Positions 34,460 to 44,227 of a stretch of DNA of 64,000 nt are shown here, in pieces; position 1 is the stretch's first letter, and every line of letters begins with the position of its first letter. The stretch spans positions 248,001 to 312,000 of the forward strand of contig NZ_AUKI01000011.1 of assembly GCF_000424665.1 (NCBI RefSeq). Direction: 5' to 3'. The notes beneath the pieces are model-generated. The model saw nothing but the letters and a program-made list of their open reading frames with translations. It searched no databases and was not told the origin of the DNA. A program made the position numbers and the translations under genes. The stretch is from Salinimicrobium terrae DSM 17865. Lineage in GTDB: Bacteria > Bacteroidota > Bacteroidia > Flavobacteriales > Flavobacteriaceae.

Positions 34460-34510
34460 CCATAACTCATAATTGATAACTGGCAACTCATAAGTCATAA
34501 CTCATAACTG
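34460..34510. repeat. ATAACTCATAA-type direct repeats before arsC
   Basis: CATAACTCATAA, GATAACTGGCAACTCATAA and GTCATAACTCATAACT follow each other. Similar ACTCATAACT strings are common between flavobacterial genes; no known function. Confidence 0.5.
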
Positions 34511-34517
34511 AAAAAAA

Positions 34518-34862
34518 ATGATCAAAATATACCACAACGCCAGATGCAGAAAATCCAGAGAAGGATTGGAAATTTTGGAGAAATCGAGGAAGGATTTTGA
34601 AGTGAGAGAATATTTCAAAGAGACGCTTAGTCAAAAAGAAATTACAGATCTTCTTCAGAAGCTGAATATGGCTCCCATTGAGCTGGTGCGAACAGAGGAA
34701 AAAATCTGGAAAGATAATTACCGTGATCGGGACCTAAGCGATAAAGAGCTTATTAGAGTAATGGCCGAAAATCCTAAACTTATACAGCGACCAATTGTAG
34801 AGACAACTCACGAAGCTGTTGTAGGCAGACCCGCTTCCAATATTGAAGAATTAATAGCTTAA
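34518..34862 (+). CDS. arsC: ArsC/Spx-family thioredoxin-like protein
   Basis: A 114-residue protein of the ArsC family. IYHNARCRKSREGLEIL aligns with the catalytic loop of glutaredoxin-type arsenate reductases, with Cys10 as the nucleophile; RPIVETTHEAVVGRP near 96-110 fits the conserved RPI(V) segment. A single N-terminal Cys and the RPIV block suit arsenate reductase, but no ars genes are near, and such orphans are often of unknown substrate. It starts after a repeat-rich leader and has no visible terminator. Confidence 0.8.
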   Translation: MIKIYHNARCRKSREGLEILEKSRKDFEVREYFKETLSQKEITDLLQKLNMAPIELVRTEEKIWKDNYRDRDLSDKELIRVMAENPKLIQRPIVETTHEAVVGRPASNIEELIA

Positions 34863-35065
34863 TTTATAGACTTCTTCTTAAAGATGAGCTTTGAATCAGG
34901 TTAAGAAGATGTTGGCTTTTAAGTTTTCTCTCTCCCACTCTATTTTACTTAGAATAAATAGTCTATTAATTAGCTTGTAATAAGTTGGTTATGAAAAATG
35001 TTTACTTTTTTCAATAAAAAATTAAACCATTTGGTTTTTTCTCTGTCCAAGAATAAAAACCGACT

Positions 35066-37597
35066 ATGATCACGACCTTAAAACGGCATCACCACAGTGC
35101 CTTGATTTTTTCCCTAATCTTTTTCTTTTCATTTACAGCCTTAGGACAAACTCCCCAGCACGAAGTTTCGGGAAAAGTGACCGATGAACAGGGGACTCCG
35201 CTGGAATACGCAACAATTTCTTTCCAAAGTACTTCAGATCCTTCAAAGGTGACAGGGGGGATTACTAATCCTCAGGGAAACTTTTCTTTTGATGTTCAGG
35301 AAGGAACCTATAATATTACAGTAGAGTTTATTTCTTTTGAACCCAAAACATTTCCAAACCGCCAGATCAACAGTGATCTCGACATGGGAACCATTACCCT
35401 TGGAATGGCAGCCGGTGAACTGGAGGAAGTTGTGGTAACAGCAGAAACTACACAGGTGGAAGTGCGTCTTGATAAAAAAATATACAATATAGGTAAGGAT
35501 TTGACGACCGCAGGAGGAACTGTGGCCGATGCTTTAAATAACGTTCCATCGGTCTCTGTGGATATCGAAGGAGGAATAAGCCTTAGAGGAAATGAAAATG
35601 TTCGGATCCTTATCAACGGGAAGCCTTCGGCCATGGCCGGATTTGGAAATACCGATGTTCTTTCCCAGCTCCCTGCAGATGCAATTGAGCGGGTCGAGGT
35701 GATCACCTCACCTTCAGCGAGATATGATGCAGAAGGAACAGCAGGTATTTTGAATATAATTCTACGCAAAGAAAAGACTCTTGGCTTTAATGGATCGGTT
35801 ACCGCACGCGCTGGTCACCCGGACCAGGTGGGGCTTTCTGCCAACGTGAACTACAGAACCAATAAATTCAATATTTTCAATACTACGGGATTCCGATATT
35901 TTGATGCTCCTGGAAATTCTTTCGCCGATACCCGTTATTTTGATTATGTGGATGAGGAAACAGGAGAGATAGTTAATCCTCGTTATGACCGAATCATCGA
36001 AGATCGCCAGATCGATCGTTTAAATCGAAACTTTAATACCAGCCTTGGATTTGAATATTATATAAATGATATGTCCTCCCTAACGACTACAGGGTTCTAT
36101 AGATACGGGGAAGATGAAGATCTCACGACCAATTACAGCAGGATGTTCATGGAAGGTTTTTCGTCTCTTGAGAGTGTAAGACGAGAAAAAGAGATGGAAG
36201 AAGACAACAGCTACCAGATCTCTCTTAATTACATGAATAAATTCAACAACAGTGGTCACCAACTAACTGCCGATTTGCAGTTTGAACGTGATATGGAAAC
36301 CCAGAATGGAGTAATTGACGAAACTATAGAAGTAGATCTTGCAGAAGAAAATCCTTTTTTCCCAAGTGAGGAGACTTTTACTGAAGAAAATCAAACAGAA
36401 TATCTGGCGCAGGTAGACTATGTAAGGCCTATAGGGGAAGACGCACAGTTTGAAGCTGGTTATCGCGGAAATTTTGAAGAAGAGATTACAGATTACCAGT
36501 TGTTCCTCGAAGAAAGAGATACAGAAAATATGCTTCTTTCACCACTTTCAAATGAATTTACCTATACAGAGAATGTAAATTCCCTATATTCCCAATACGG
36601 AAATAGATTCGGACAATTCTCATTTTTACTTGGTCTTCGTCTTGAAAATACCCAACTAAAAGGTAATATAGAATCGGACCTCTCAGAGGATGAACTGGAG
36701 GAGGAATTTGGTATTCCCATAGACACTAATTTTGATAACAACTACCTTGGTCTTTTCCCTACTGTGAATCTTATCTACGAAATTGGGGAACGGGAAAATG
36801 TTACCCTGGGCTACAACAGAAGAATTAACAGGCCTCGCGGCTGGTTTATCAATCCTTTTCCATCAAGATCAAGCCGTACCAATATTTTTCAGGGAAACCC
36901 TAACCTGGAACCCGCTTTTTCCAATGCATTTGATCTCGGTTATTTAAAAAGATGGGAAAAACTTACTTTAACCTCTTCAGCCTATTATCAACATGAAACA
37001 GATTCATTTGAGCGCGTTGAGCAGGGAGCCACTGCCGTAGATGGGACACAGGTGATAAGAACCATTCCTATCAACCTGGCGACCAACACCCGGATAGGTG
37101 CCGAAGCCGGTCTATTATACAATCCCACTCAATGGCTTCGACTTAATGGTAGCTTCAACTTTTTTCAATTTGATACTGAAGGAGATTATAACGGGGTAGA
37201 TTACAGTGCAAAGAATACGAGTTACTTTGGAAGATTTAGCTCAAAGGTTACTCTGCCCTGGAAAATTGACTGGCAAACCAATGCGTTTTACAGGGGTCCT
37301 ACTGAAGGAGCACAAACTGAAACGGAAGGATTATTTATGGTAGATATGGCTGTGAGTAAGGAATTATTTAATGAAAGAGCTTCTTTGACCCTTAATGTAC
37401 AGGACCTGCTCGATTCCAGAAAGAGAGAGTCGTTTACTACCACAGAATTCTTTGAGAGAGAAAGCGAGTTCCAGTGGAGACAACGTAGTATTACCCTTTC
37501 TCTAACCTACAGATTTAATGAGCAAAAAAGAGATCAGAGACGTCAGCAACAAGATTCGAATGGTGATGATATGGGTAATGAAGGAGGAGACTTTTAG
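35066..37597 (+). CDS. outer-membrane beta-barrel receptor, CarboxypepD_reg-like plus plug
   Basis: An 843-residue outer-membrane protein. It has a signal peptide (about 1-28, ending near TALGQ), a CarboxypepD_reg-like domain (about 33-115, VSGKVTDEQGTPLEYATISF), a TonB-type plug (about 125-235, with VADALNNVPSVSVDIEGGIS and INGKPSA), and a C-terminal 22-strand-like barrel (about 240-815) ending in an aromatic residue region LTYRF. This is the outer membrane beta-barrel family protein type; a classic TonB box is not obvious. No SusD partner is next to it, so polysaccharide use is unlikely; peptides or metal complexes are possible. A 200-base leader with an AAACCA-TT-TGGTTT palindrome (35022-35035) precedes it. 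Confidence 0.88.
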   Translation: MITTLKRHHHSALIFSLIFFFSFTALGQTPQHEVSGKVTDEQGTPLEYATISFQSTSDPSKVTGGITNPQGNFSFDVQEGTYNITVEFISFEPKTFPNRQINSDLDMGTITLGMAAGELEEVVVTAETTQVEVRLDKKIYNIGKDLTTAGGTVADALNNVPSVSVDIEGGISLRGNENVRILINGKPSAMAGFGNTDVLSQLPADAIERVEVITSPSARYDAEGTAGILNIILRKEKTLGFNGSVTARAGHPDQVGLSANVNYRTNKFNIFNTTGFRYFDAPGNSFADTRYFDYVDEETGEIVNPRYDRIIEDRQIDRLNRNFNTSLGFEYYINDMSSLTTTGFYRYGEDEDLTTNYSRMFMEGFSSLESVRREKEMEEDNSYQISLNYMNKFNNSGHQLTADLQFERDMETQNGVIDETIEVDLAEENPFFPSEETFTEENQTEYLAQVDYVRPIGEDAQFEAGYRGNFEEEITDYQLFLEERDTENMLLSPLSNEFTYTENVNSLYSQYGNRFGQFSFLLGLRLENTQLKGNIESDLSEDELEEEFGIPIDTNFDNNYLGLFPTVNLIYEIGERENVTLGYNRRINRPRGWFINPFPSRSSRTNIFQGNPNLEPAFSNAFDLGYLKRWEKLTLTSSAYYQHETDSFERVEQGATAVDGTQVIRTIPINLATNTRIGAEAGLLYNPTQWLRLNGSFNFFQFDTEGDYNGVDYSAKNTSYFGRFSSKVTLPWKIDWQTNAFYRGPTEGAQTETEGLFMVDMAVSKELFNERASLTLNVQDLLDSRKRESFTTTEFFERESEFQWRQRSITLSLTYRFNEQKRDQRRQQQDSNGDDMGNEGGDF

Positions 37598-37616
37598 AGC
37601 AGCGTAATAAATACTT

Positions 37617-37658
37617 TAAAATACAGAAAGCCGTCAAATGACGGCTTTCTGTATTTTA
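37617..37658. terminator. very long perfect hairpin terminator
   Basis: Two 20-base arms pair perfectly around a two-base AA loop, 19 bases after the receptor stop codon (arm start TAAAATACAGAAAG, arm end CTTTCTGTATTTTA). Confidence 0.88.
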
Positions 37659-37679
37659 TAATGGCTGGCAAATGCCAAA

Positions 37680-37702
37680 AAAAAGGACCTTATGTCCTTT
37701 TT
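37680..37702 (-). terminator. terminator overlapping the stop of the small membrane gene
   Basis: AAAAAGGAC and GTCCTTTTT arms over CTTAT; serves the minus-strand gene ending at 37701. Confidence 0.6.
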
Positions 37703-37874
37703 AAGCCTTTTCCTTCTCCAGGCGTTTCTTTTCTTTATATTCATCCAGCATCTCTTTAACAGCTCCTCCAATCCAGTAAGGAATTATAGCAGTTAAAAAT
37801 AGCATTACCCAAAATCCAATGAGAAGTATAATAAGAAAAGCTAAAAAGCCCAGATATTGATCAAATTCAAACAT
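37701..37874 (-). CDS. small membrane protein with one or two helices
   Basis: A 57-residue protein beginning MFEFDQYLGFLAFLIILL. The ATG at 37874 is preceded by TAGGAA and a TATCTTTG box; a longer frame from 37928 would lack these. A hydrophobic run (about 8-42, with GFW in the middle) could be two helices, followed by a highly charged Lys/Glu tail EMLDEYKEKKRLEKEKA. The family is unknown to me. Alone on its strand, between the receptor and fumC. Confidence 0.65.
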   Translation of the reverse strand: MFEFDQYLGFLAFLIILLIGFWVMLFLTAIIPYWIGGAVKEMLDEYKEKKRLEKEKA

Positions 37875-37899
37875 GTTTCCTAATTTATTGAATCTTTGC

Positions 37900-37907
37900 C
37901 AAAGATA
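37900..37907 (-). promoter_or_regulatory. TAnnTTTG -7 box
   Basis: Minus-strand TATCTTTG, 26 bases before the ATG at 37874; supports that start. Confidence 0.5.
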
Positions 37908-38042
37908 GAAACTCTGGGAAGTTATCACAAAAGTTTTTATTTTATTTTTTGTTCTACTGACTCCAGAGAATTTGGAGGATTTTTTTCCTTTATCAACACT
38001 AATTTTGTTCCCTTTTGAGTGCTTATATTTTTGTCGAAGATG

Positions 38043-38050
38043 TAAATTTG
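38043..38050 (+). promoter_or_regulatory. TAnnTTTG -7 box
   Basis: TAAATTTG, 20 bases before the fumC ATG. Confidence 0.5.
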
Positions 38051-38069
38051 TAATAAACCAATTACAATC

Positions 38070-39467
38070 ATGGAATACAGGATAGAAAAAGATACAATGG
38101 GGGAAGTAAAAGTCCCTTCAGATAAATTATGGGGAGCGCAAACTGAGCGCTCCAGAAATAACTTTAAAATTGGAGCGCCGGGTTCTATGCCCCTGGAGAT
38201 CATTTACGGCTTTGCCTATCTTAAGAAAGCAGCTGCCTTTACCAATTGTGAATTGGGAGCTCTTTCAGTTGACAAAAGGGATTATATAGCCAAAGTTTGT
38301 GATGAGATTCTGGAAGGAAAGCATGATGATCAATTTCCACTCGTGATTTGGCAAACCGGTAGTGGTACCCAAAGTAATATGAACCTTAACGAAGTTATTG
38401 CCAACCGTGCGCAACAACTGGCCGGGAAGACTATTGGAGAAGGAGATAAAGTGCTCTCGCCCAATGATGACGTAAATAAGTCACAATCATCAAATGACAC
38501 CTTTCCTACCGGAATGCATATTGCGGTTTACAAGAAGACAGTGGAAGTGACAATCCCCGGAGTAAAGAAACTTCGTAATACCTTGAAAAAGAAGTCTGAA
38601 GAATTTAAGGATGTTGTAAAAATCGGGCGTACGCATTTCATGGATGCCACTCCTCTTACCCTGGGACAGGAGTTTAGTGGTTATGTCTCGCAATTAGATC
38701 ACGGGATTACAGCTTTGGAAAATACTCTACCACATCTTTCTGAACTCGCTTTAGGAGGAACAGCAGTTGGTACCGGATTAAATACCCCGAAGGGTTACTC
38801 TAAAAGGGTAGCTGAGTTTATTGCTAAATTTACTGAACTCCCCTTTATTTCTGCTCCAAATAAGTTTGAAGCCCTTGCTGCCCACGATGCATTTGTTGAG
38901 ACCAGCGGAGCTCTCAAAACACTCGCAGTTTCTCTGAATAAAATAGCCAATGATGTACGGATGTTGGCTTCAGGACCAAGAAGCGGAATTGGAGAGATTC
39001 TTATTCCTGCAAATGAACCGGGATCTTCCATCATGCCGGGTAAAGTAAATCCTACCCAGGTGGAAGCTCTAACAATGGTTTGTGCACAGGTTATTGGGAA
39101 CGATGTCACTATTAATGTGGGAGGAATGCAGGGACAGTTTGAATTGAATGTTTTTAAACCTGTAATGGCAGCGAATATTCTTCAGAGTGCCCGGCTACTC
39201 GGGGATGCATGTGCATCTTTTGATGAACATTGTGCAACCGGAATTGAGCCGAACAAACCAAGGATCCAGGAGCTCTTGAATAATTCTTTGATGCTGGTAA
39301 CAGCTCTTAATACCAAAATAGGATATTATAAAGCGGCCGAGATCGCTAATACTGCCCATAAAAACGGCACTACTCTTAAAGAGGAAGCAGTAAATCTGGG
39401 TTATGTCACTGCCGATGAATTTGATGAATGGGTAAAACCCAAGGATATGGTTGGCTCCCTGAAATAG
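38070..39467 (+). CDS. fumC: class II fumarate hydratase
   Basis: A 465-residue enzyme of the TCA cycle that interconverts fumarate and malate. Class II signatures: [18 protein letters not shown] (about 106-123), [11 protein letters not shown] (about 149-159), [20 protein letters not shown] (about 190-209) and the [13 protein letters not shown] loop (about 317-329). These distinguish it from argininosuccinate lyase and aspartase, although aspartase is a close relative; [10 protein letters not shown] fits FumC. Monocistronic, closed by a strong hairpin. Confidence 0.95.
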   Translation: MEYRIEKDTMGEVKVPSDKLWGAQTERSRNNFKIGAPGSMPLEIIYGFAYLKKAAAFTNCELGALSVDKRDYIAKVCDEILEGKHDDQFPLVIWQTGSGTQSNMNLNEVIANRAQQLAGKTIGEGDKVLSPNDDVNKSQSSNDTFPTGMHIAVYKKTVEVTIPGVKKLRNTLKKKSEEFKDVVKIGRTHFMDATPLTLGQEFSGYVSQLDHGITALENTLPHLSELALGGTAVGTGLNTPKGYSKRVAEFIAKFTELPFISAPNKFEALAAHDAFVETSGALKTLAVSLNKIANDVRMLASGPRSGIGEILIPANEPGSSIMPGKVNPTQVEALTMVCAQVIGNDVTINVGGMQGQFELNVFKPVMAANILQSARLLGDACASFDEHCATGIEPNKPRIQELLNNSLMLVTALNTKIGYYKAAEIANTAHKNGTTLKEEAVNLGYVTADEFDEWVKPKDMVGSLK

Positions 39468-39483
39468 TCCGCTAACTCTCTTT

Positions 39484-39525
39484 AAAAGAAGGTCTTCAAA
39501 AATGACATTTTGAAGACCTTCTTTT
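39484..39525 (+). terminator. terminator of fumC, with the AAAAATGACATTTT core
   Basis: Two 18-base perfectly paired arms (AAAAGAAGGTCTTCAAAA and its complement) around a short loop and followed by T-run, 17 bases after the stop. Confidence 0.9.
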
Positions 39526-39594
39526 TTTGTCGAATCCTGATTACATCTGTTACGAATTATTATCCTAATTTTAAGACCTTATTCCCTACAAATA

Positions 39595-39996
39595 ATGACA
39601 AACAAAGTTAAACTGGACTGCGGAGTAATCTGGATTCATGACCGGATTCTGATAAATGAAATGAGCGAAGGTGCTCTCCTTGATGTAAAGGCCAACAGGA
39701 AAATCCTGAAGATAGGTCGTGAAAATTTTGGAGATGATTTTTTTGGATATATCTCCCACAGGATAAATTCTTATGCTGTAAATCCCATGGTCTACCACGA
39801 ATCGGCAGAACACCCTCAGTTAAAAGCAATAGCCGTAGTTTCTAAAGATCCTCTAACCCGGGAAACTGCTCGTCTTGAACAACAATTCTACACAAACAAA
39901 AACTCCTTTGAAATCTTCAGCTCGCTGGAAGAAGCAATTGTATGGATGAAAGAACATCTAGCCGGTTATTCAAAAGTAAAATCGGTTAAAGAATAA
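39595..39996 (+). CDS. STAS/SpoIIAA-like small protein
   Basis: A 133-residue soluble protein resembling the SpoIIAA/STAS-like group of flavobacteria: a beta-strand start (VKLDCGVIWIHDRILI), EGALLDVKANRKILKIGREN, a central AIAVVSKDPLTRETARLEQQFY segment and a helix SLEEAIVWMKEHL. The function is unknown; relatives may bind anti-sigma partners or lipids. Its 3' end overlaps the convergent hutH gene by 31 bases, so there is no terminator between them. Confidence 0.6.
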   Translation: MTNKVKLDCGVIWIHDRILINEMSEGALLDVKANRKILKIGRENFGDDFFGYISHRINSYAVNPMVYHESAEHPQLKAIAVVSKDPLTRETARLEQQFYTNKNSFEIFSSLEEAIVWMKEHLAGYSKVKSVKE

Positions 39997-41471
39997 TTTT
40001 TCAGGAACTTTTTAGACTTTTGAATAAAGGGTGCCATCACAACATCTTCCTTAACCAAAGGAACTTCCTTCCTAAAATCATCAATAAGTTTTTGCAACAT
40101 TGGAGAAGTTTTGTGTTTTCCTCTATAGGAAAGCGCCTGGGAAGCATTATATAGTTCTATCGCCAGTACGGTAGAAACATTTTCTACTACCTTCACCACT
40201 TTTGTAGCGGCATTAGCCCCCATACTCACGTGATCCTCCTGCCCGTTTGATGACACAATGGAATCTACACTTGCGGGTGTACATAGCTGTTTGTTCTGGC
40301 TTACTACGCTTGCAGCTGTGTACTGCGGGATCATAAATCCGCTGTTGAGGCCCGGAGCATCAACCAAAAATGCCGGACCTCTCAAGCCCGAAACCAGTTG
40401 GTAGATCCTTCTTTCCGAAATATTTCCAAGTTCAGCCATCGCAATAGCCAAATAATCCAGTGGGAGGGCTAGCGGTTGCCCGTGAAAATTCCCTCCGGAA
40501 ATGATCTTATCGGCATCTACAAAAATATTTGGATTGTCGGTTACAGAATTAACTTCAGTTTTAAAGCACTTATAGACGAAATCCAGTGTGTCCTTGGTCG
40601 CGCCATGCACCTGCGGAATACACCTGAAGGAGTAAGGATCCTGGACGTTTTGTTTTACTTGCCCGGCTATTTCACTTCCCGCAAGGATCTTCCTTATCCT
40701 TTCGGCCGTCTTTATCTGTCCCCGGTGCGGACGAACAAGATGAACCAATTCATCAAAAGGAGCAATGTTGCAATCGTAAGCATCCACAGACAAAGCTCCA
40801 ATCACATCTGCCCATAATGATAAACGATTAGCCTTAAGAAGTGCATAAACTCCGTGAGCACTCATAAATTGCGTGCCATTTAGCAAGGCCAGCCCTTCTT
40901 TGGACTGAAGAGTAATGGGTTTCCATCCGAACTTCTTCAACATTTCTTCGGAAGAAATTATTTTTCCGTCGAGATAAACCTCCCCCTTTCCTATTAATGG
41001 TAAAGACAAGTGAGCCAACGGCGCCAAATCGCCCGAAGCGCCCAGAGAACCCTGAGAATACACCACAGGTAATACATCTTCATTATAAAAATCAATCAGC
41101 CTGTTCACTGTTTCCAATGATACTCCTGAATGTCCGTAATTTAAAGACTGGATTTTGAGCAAAAGCATCAACCTTATAATGGGTTTTGATACTTTTTCCC
41201 CGGTTCCGCAAGCGTGAGACATTACAAGGTTTTCCTGAAGTTTAGTAAGATTTTCAGAAGAGATTTTCACATTACACAATGATCCAAATCCGGTATTAAT
41301 ACCATAAATGGGGGTTTTGTTCTCCTTCATCTTATTGTCGAGATATTTCCTCGCCTTTTCAATGTGGTAAACTGCTTCCTCACTTAATGCAAGACTCTGT
41401 TTTTTTTCTATGATCTCCCTTATTTCTTCGATATCAAGAACAGATGAACTTATATAATGGCAATCTCTCAT
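39966..41471 (-). CDS. hutH: histidine ammonia-lyase
   Basis: A 501-residue lyase that turns histidine into urocanate. The self-formed MIO cofactor comes from Ala145-Ser146-Gly147 in GSLGASGDLAPLAH. Other family segments are YGINTGFGSL (56-65), SVTDNPN and GNFHGQPLALPLDYLAIA. hutU, hutI and hutG are not present, so the rest of histidine breakdown lies elsewhere, or the enzyme acts on another aromatic amino acid; HutH is the first choice because of length and the FHGQP motif. It starts at TAATG with the nnr stop codon, so the two are coupled. The 3' end overlaps the convergent STAS-like gene. Confidence 0.9.
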   Translation of the reverse strand: MRDCHYISSSVLDIEEIREIIEKKQSLALSEEAVYHIEKARKYLDNKMKENKTPIYGINTGFGSLCNVKISSENLTKLQENLVMSHACGTGEKVSKPIIRLMLLLKIQSLNYGHSGVSLETVNRLIDFYNEDVLPVVYSQGSLGASGDLAPLAHLSLPLIGKGEVYLDGKIISSEEMLKKFGWKPITLQSKEGLALLNGTQFMSAHGVYALLKANRLSLWADVIGALSVDAYDCNIAPFDELVHLVRPHRGQIKTAERIRKILAGSEIAGQVKQNVQDPYSFRCIPQVHGATKDTLDFVYKCFKTEVNSVTDNPNIFVDADKIISGGNFHGQPLALPLDYLAIAMAELGNISERRIYQLVSGLRGPAFLVDAPGLNSGFMIPQYTAASVVSQNKQLCTPASVDSIVSSNGQEDHVSMGANAATKVVKVVENVSTVLAIELYNASQALSYRGKHKTSPMLQKLIDDFRKEVPLVKEDVVMAPFIQKSKKFLKNYSLTDFTFE

Positions 41472-43000
41472 TAGGAATTGTTAGTTTGTTTGGTTTCAAA
41501 AAGATCAAATATGGCAGCTCCTGTATTTTTAGCTATATCTCCTGCTATTACTCCTTCATAGCTCATTTTTTCGGCAGCCAAATCGCCAGCTTTTCCGTGT
41601 AGGTACACTCCCAGAACCGCTGCCCGCAAAGGTTCGTAACCCTGACTTATAAGTGCGGTAAGCACCCCCGTCAATACATCTCCGCTACCCGCCGTTGCCA
41701 TCCCGGGGTTTCCGGTGGTATTAATAAAAATATCATTAGGGGTCACCGTAAAAGTATAGGTGCCCTTTATTAGCACGACAATTTTGTACTTTTTAGTGAA
41801 GGATCTCACCTTTTCAAGTTTCTCAAAATCATCTTTCCAGGAACCAATTAGCCTCTCAAGCTCTTTAGGATGAGGGGTCAAAAGGCTCCCCTCGGGTAAA
41901 AGGTTGAGTAATGGACTATTTTTGGAAAGTATGTTAAGACCGTCGGCATCTATTACCATTGGTTTATTATAATTTTTTAGCAATTGCTCAAAAGCCTCCA
42001 CCGTCTCCTTTTTAGTCCCTACCCCTATTCCGAAACCTATCACGTCTGGCTCAAGATCAAATTTTAAGTTGGTAAGGATCTCATAATGTGGGTCGGTAAG
42101 GACCATAGCTTCAGGAAGTGAAGTTTGAAGAATTTCGTAGCTGCATTTTGGTGCAAAAATAGTCACTAAACCTGCTCCTGCCCGTAATGCGGCAGTGGCG
42201 GTAAGGCATACACTGCCAATTTTCCCATAACTCCCGCCAATTATCAATGCGTGGCCATAGGTTCCTTTATGAGAAAATCTTTTTCGGGGGGTGTAGAGGG
42301 CTTTGGCTTCAGGTTTCGAAATAAGCTGGGCTTCAGCCGGGGCATTTTGCAGAAATTCCGGGTCCAGACCTATCTCCAGAACTTGAAGATCCCCAACAAA
42401 CGGGGCTGTATCGGGCATGTAAAATGCCATTTTTGGAACCTGAAAAGTGATGGTATAACTGGCTCTTACGATCGATTCCCGGTCTTCTACGGCAGCATCG
42501 GCCATTAAACCGGAAGGCATATCAATAGCAAGAATAAAAGCACCCGAAGCATTGATATGTCTCACAAGTTTTGCAACCCAACCTGGCAACGGGCGGTTCA
42601 AACCTACACCAAAAATGGCATCCACCACAAAGTCCCCGTAATTTATTTCAGGGAAGTCATCTTCAGATTTTAATAGTGTAGGCCAGTCTTTGCTAATGTT
42701 CTTTATCCTGTCATAATTGACCAGGAAATCCATTGACCGCTGATCACTGTAGTTCACAACATAAATAGTTACGTCGTAACCTGCTTCTATTAACTGGCGG
42801 CCAACAACCAGTCCGTCTCCTCCATTATTACCTATTCCGCAGAAAATTTTAACCGGAATAGGAGCTCCCTCCAGGCGTTTATGGATCTCCTCAAAAACAA
42901 GGCTTGCTGCCCTTTCCATGAGCTCGGTTGACGTAATCCCTTGCTTTTCAAGAGTGAGCTTATCGGCCTCCTTTATTTGTTTGGCACTAAGGATCTTCAT
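41471..43000 (-). CDS. nnr: bifunctional NAD(P)HX epimerase/dehydratase
   Basis: A 509-residue repair enzyme. The N-terminal YjeF_N epimerase domain (about 1-215) has CGIGNNGGDGLVVGRQL and DAIFGVGLNRPL; the C-terminal ADP/ATP-dependent dehydratase (about 230-509) has HKGTYGHALIIGGSYGKIGS, VIDADGLNIL and NPGMATAGSGDVLTG. It restores hydrated NADH/NADPH. The start is the ATG at 43000 (MKILSAKQI), the usual YjeF start, with TATATTTG 25 bases upstream. It is the first gene of a two-gene unit with hutH, an unusual pairing. Confidence 0.93.
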   Translation of the reverse strand: MKILSAKQIKEADKLTLEKQGITSTELMERAASLVFEEIHKRLEGAPIPVKIFCGIGNNGGDGLVVGRQLIEAGYDVTIYVVNYSDQRSMDFLVNYDRIKNISKDWPTLLKSEDDFPEINYGDFVVDAIFGVGLNRPLPGWVAKLVRHINASGAFILAIDMPSGLMADAAVEDRESIVRASYTITFQVPKMAFYMPDTAPFVGDLQVLEIGLDPEFLQNAPAEAQLISKPEAKALYTPRKRFSHKGTYGHALIIGGSYGKIGSVCLTATAALRAGAGLVTIFAPKCSYEILQTSLPEAMVLTDPHYEILTNLKFDLEPDVIGFGIGVGTKKETVEAFEQLLKNYNKPMVIDADGLNILSKNSPLLNLLPEGSLLTPHPKELERLIGSWKDDFEKLEKVRSFTKKYKIVVLIKGTYTFTVTPNDIFINTTGNPGMATAGSGDVLTGVLTALISQGYEPLRAAVLGVYLHGKAGDLAAEKMSYEGVIAGDIAKNTGAAIFDLFETKQTNNS

Positions 43001-43024
43001 AGGTTCCCGGTTTAAAAAGTTATA

Positions 43025-43032
43025 CAAATATA
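43025..43032 (-). promoter_or_regulatory. TAnnTTTG -7 box
   Basis: Minus-strand TATATTTG, 25 bases before the nnr ATG. Confidence 0.5.
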
Positions 43033-43115
43033 GAATTTCCTGTGGCCCCATCCTTTGCCCCACTTATTTCTATTGAAAATTTCTCCATTAAACCTTCATT
43101 CCTTTCTGAAATTAA

Positions 43116-43123
43116 TAAATTTG
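43116..43123 (+). promoter_or_regulatory. TAnnTTTG -7 box
   Basis: TAAATTTG, 19 bases before the gcvT ATG at 43142. Confidence 0.5.
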
Positions 43124-43141
43124 CGCAAAATAATATTTCAA

Positions 43142-44224
43142 ATGAAAAATATTGCCCTTACCTCTACTCATATAGAACTTGGTGCCAAAATGGTTCCTTT
43201 TGCAGGTTATAACATGCCTGTTTCTTATGAAGGTGTAAATATTGAACACGAAACCGTGAGAAATGCCGTGGGCGTTTTTGACGTTTCCCACATGGGAGAA
43301 TTTCTAATAACAGGGGAAAATGCGCTGGATTTGATACAAAAGATAAGCTCTAACGATGCTTCCAAACTTACAGACGGTAAAGCCCAATACAGCTGCATGC
43401 CTAACAATGAAGGCGGAATTGTAGATGATCTAATTATCTATCGTTTCAATCAGGAAAAATATCTTCTTGTAGTCAACGCTTCCAATATTGAAAAGGATTG
43501 GAACTGGATCTCCCAACACAACTCGATGGATGCAACCATGCGTGATCTTTCAGATGAATATTCACTCCTCGCCATCCAGGGACCTAAAGCTGCCGAGGCG
43601 ATGCAGTCTCTTACAGATGTTAACCTTTCAGAAATAAAATTCTACACTTTTGAAGTAGCACCCTTTGCCGGGGCAGAAAATGTAATTATTTCGGCTACAG
43701 GATATACCGGCAGCGGCGGATTCGAGATCTATGTGAAAAATGATGATGCCCAACGGGTTTGGGACAGAGTATTTGAAGCCGGGGCCGATTATGGTATTAA
43801 ACCTGTTGGTCTTGCCGCAAGAGACACGCTTCGACTTGAAATGGGTTTCTGTCTCTACGGAAATGACATTGATGACACTACCTCTCCTATAGAAGCAGGG
43901 TTGGGCTGGATCACCAAGTTCACAAAAGACTTTGTAAACTCTGAAGCTCTTAAAAAACAAAAGGAAAATGGTCCAGGCCGAAAGCTTATCGGTTTCGAAC
44001 TTGATGAACGTGGAATTCCCCGGCAGGGCTATGATATCGTGGATGACAATGGCAAGGTTATTGGCAATGTAACATCCGGAACTATGTCCCCATCTCTTGA
44101 AAAGGGTATTGGAATGGGCTATGTTCCTGTAGAATTGGCCACGCCGGGGAGCAAAATAAATATTCAGATACGCAAAAAAACTCTTCCTGCTACAGTGGTG
44201 AAAATGCCATTTTATAAAGGATAG
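43142..44224 (+). CDS. gcvT: glycine cleavage system T protein (aminomethyltransferase)
   Basis: A 360-residue tetrahydrofolate-dependent enzyme that releases ammonia from the H-protein-bound aminomethyl group and forms methylene-THF. Segments: [25 protein letters not shown] (catalytic Asp region), [33 protein letters not shown] and [20 protein letters not shown]. The start is the ATG at 43142 ([14 protein letters not shown]), the family start; a longer frame from 43055 has no support. gcvH and gcvP are elsewhere. It may be followed closely by the SDR gene (3 bases), which starts with TTG. Confidence 0.95.
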   Translation: MKNIALTSTHIELGAKMVPFAGYNMPVSYEGVNIEHETVRNAVGVFDVSHMGEFLITGENALDLIQKISSNDASKLTDGKAQYSCMPNNEGGIVDDLIIYRFNQEKYLLVVNASNIEKDWNWISQHNSMDATMRDLSDEYSLLAIQGPKAAEAMQSLTDVNLSEIKFYTFEVAPFAGAENVIISATGYTGSGGFEIYVKNDDAQRVWDRVFEAGADYGIKPVGLAARDTLRLEMGFCLYGNDIDDTTSPIEAGLGWITKFTKDFVNSEALKKQKENGPGRKLIGFELDERGIPRQGYDIVDDNGKVIGNVTSGTMSPSLEKGIGMGYVPVELATPGSKINIQIRKKTLPATVVKMPFYKG

Positions 44225-44227
44225 TTT

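Noticed and set aside
37617-37704. Two long hairpins as ends of a small mobile element
   Set aside because: No ORF, no target duplication, and each sits at a 3' gene end with a T-run; they read as terminators.
42420-42441. Copy of the AAAATGCCATTTTTG palindrome inside nnr
   Set aside because: Encodes a plain stretch of the epimerase domain (PKMAFYM); likely chance in coding DNA. The same holds for the match at the gcvT end (44206).
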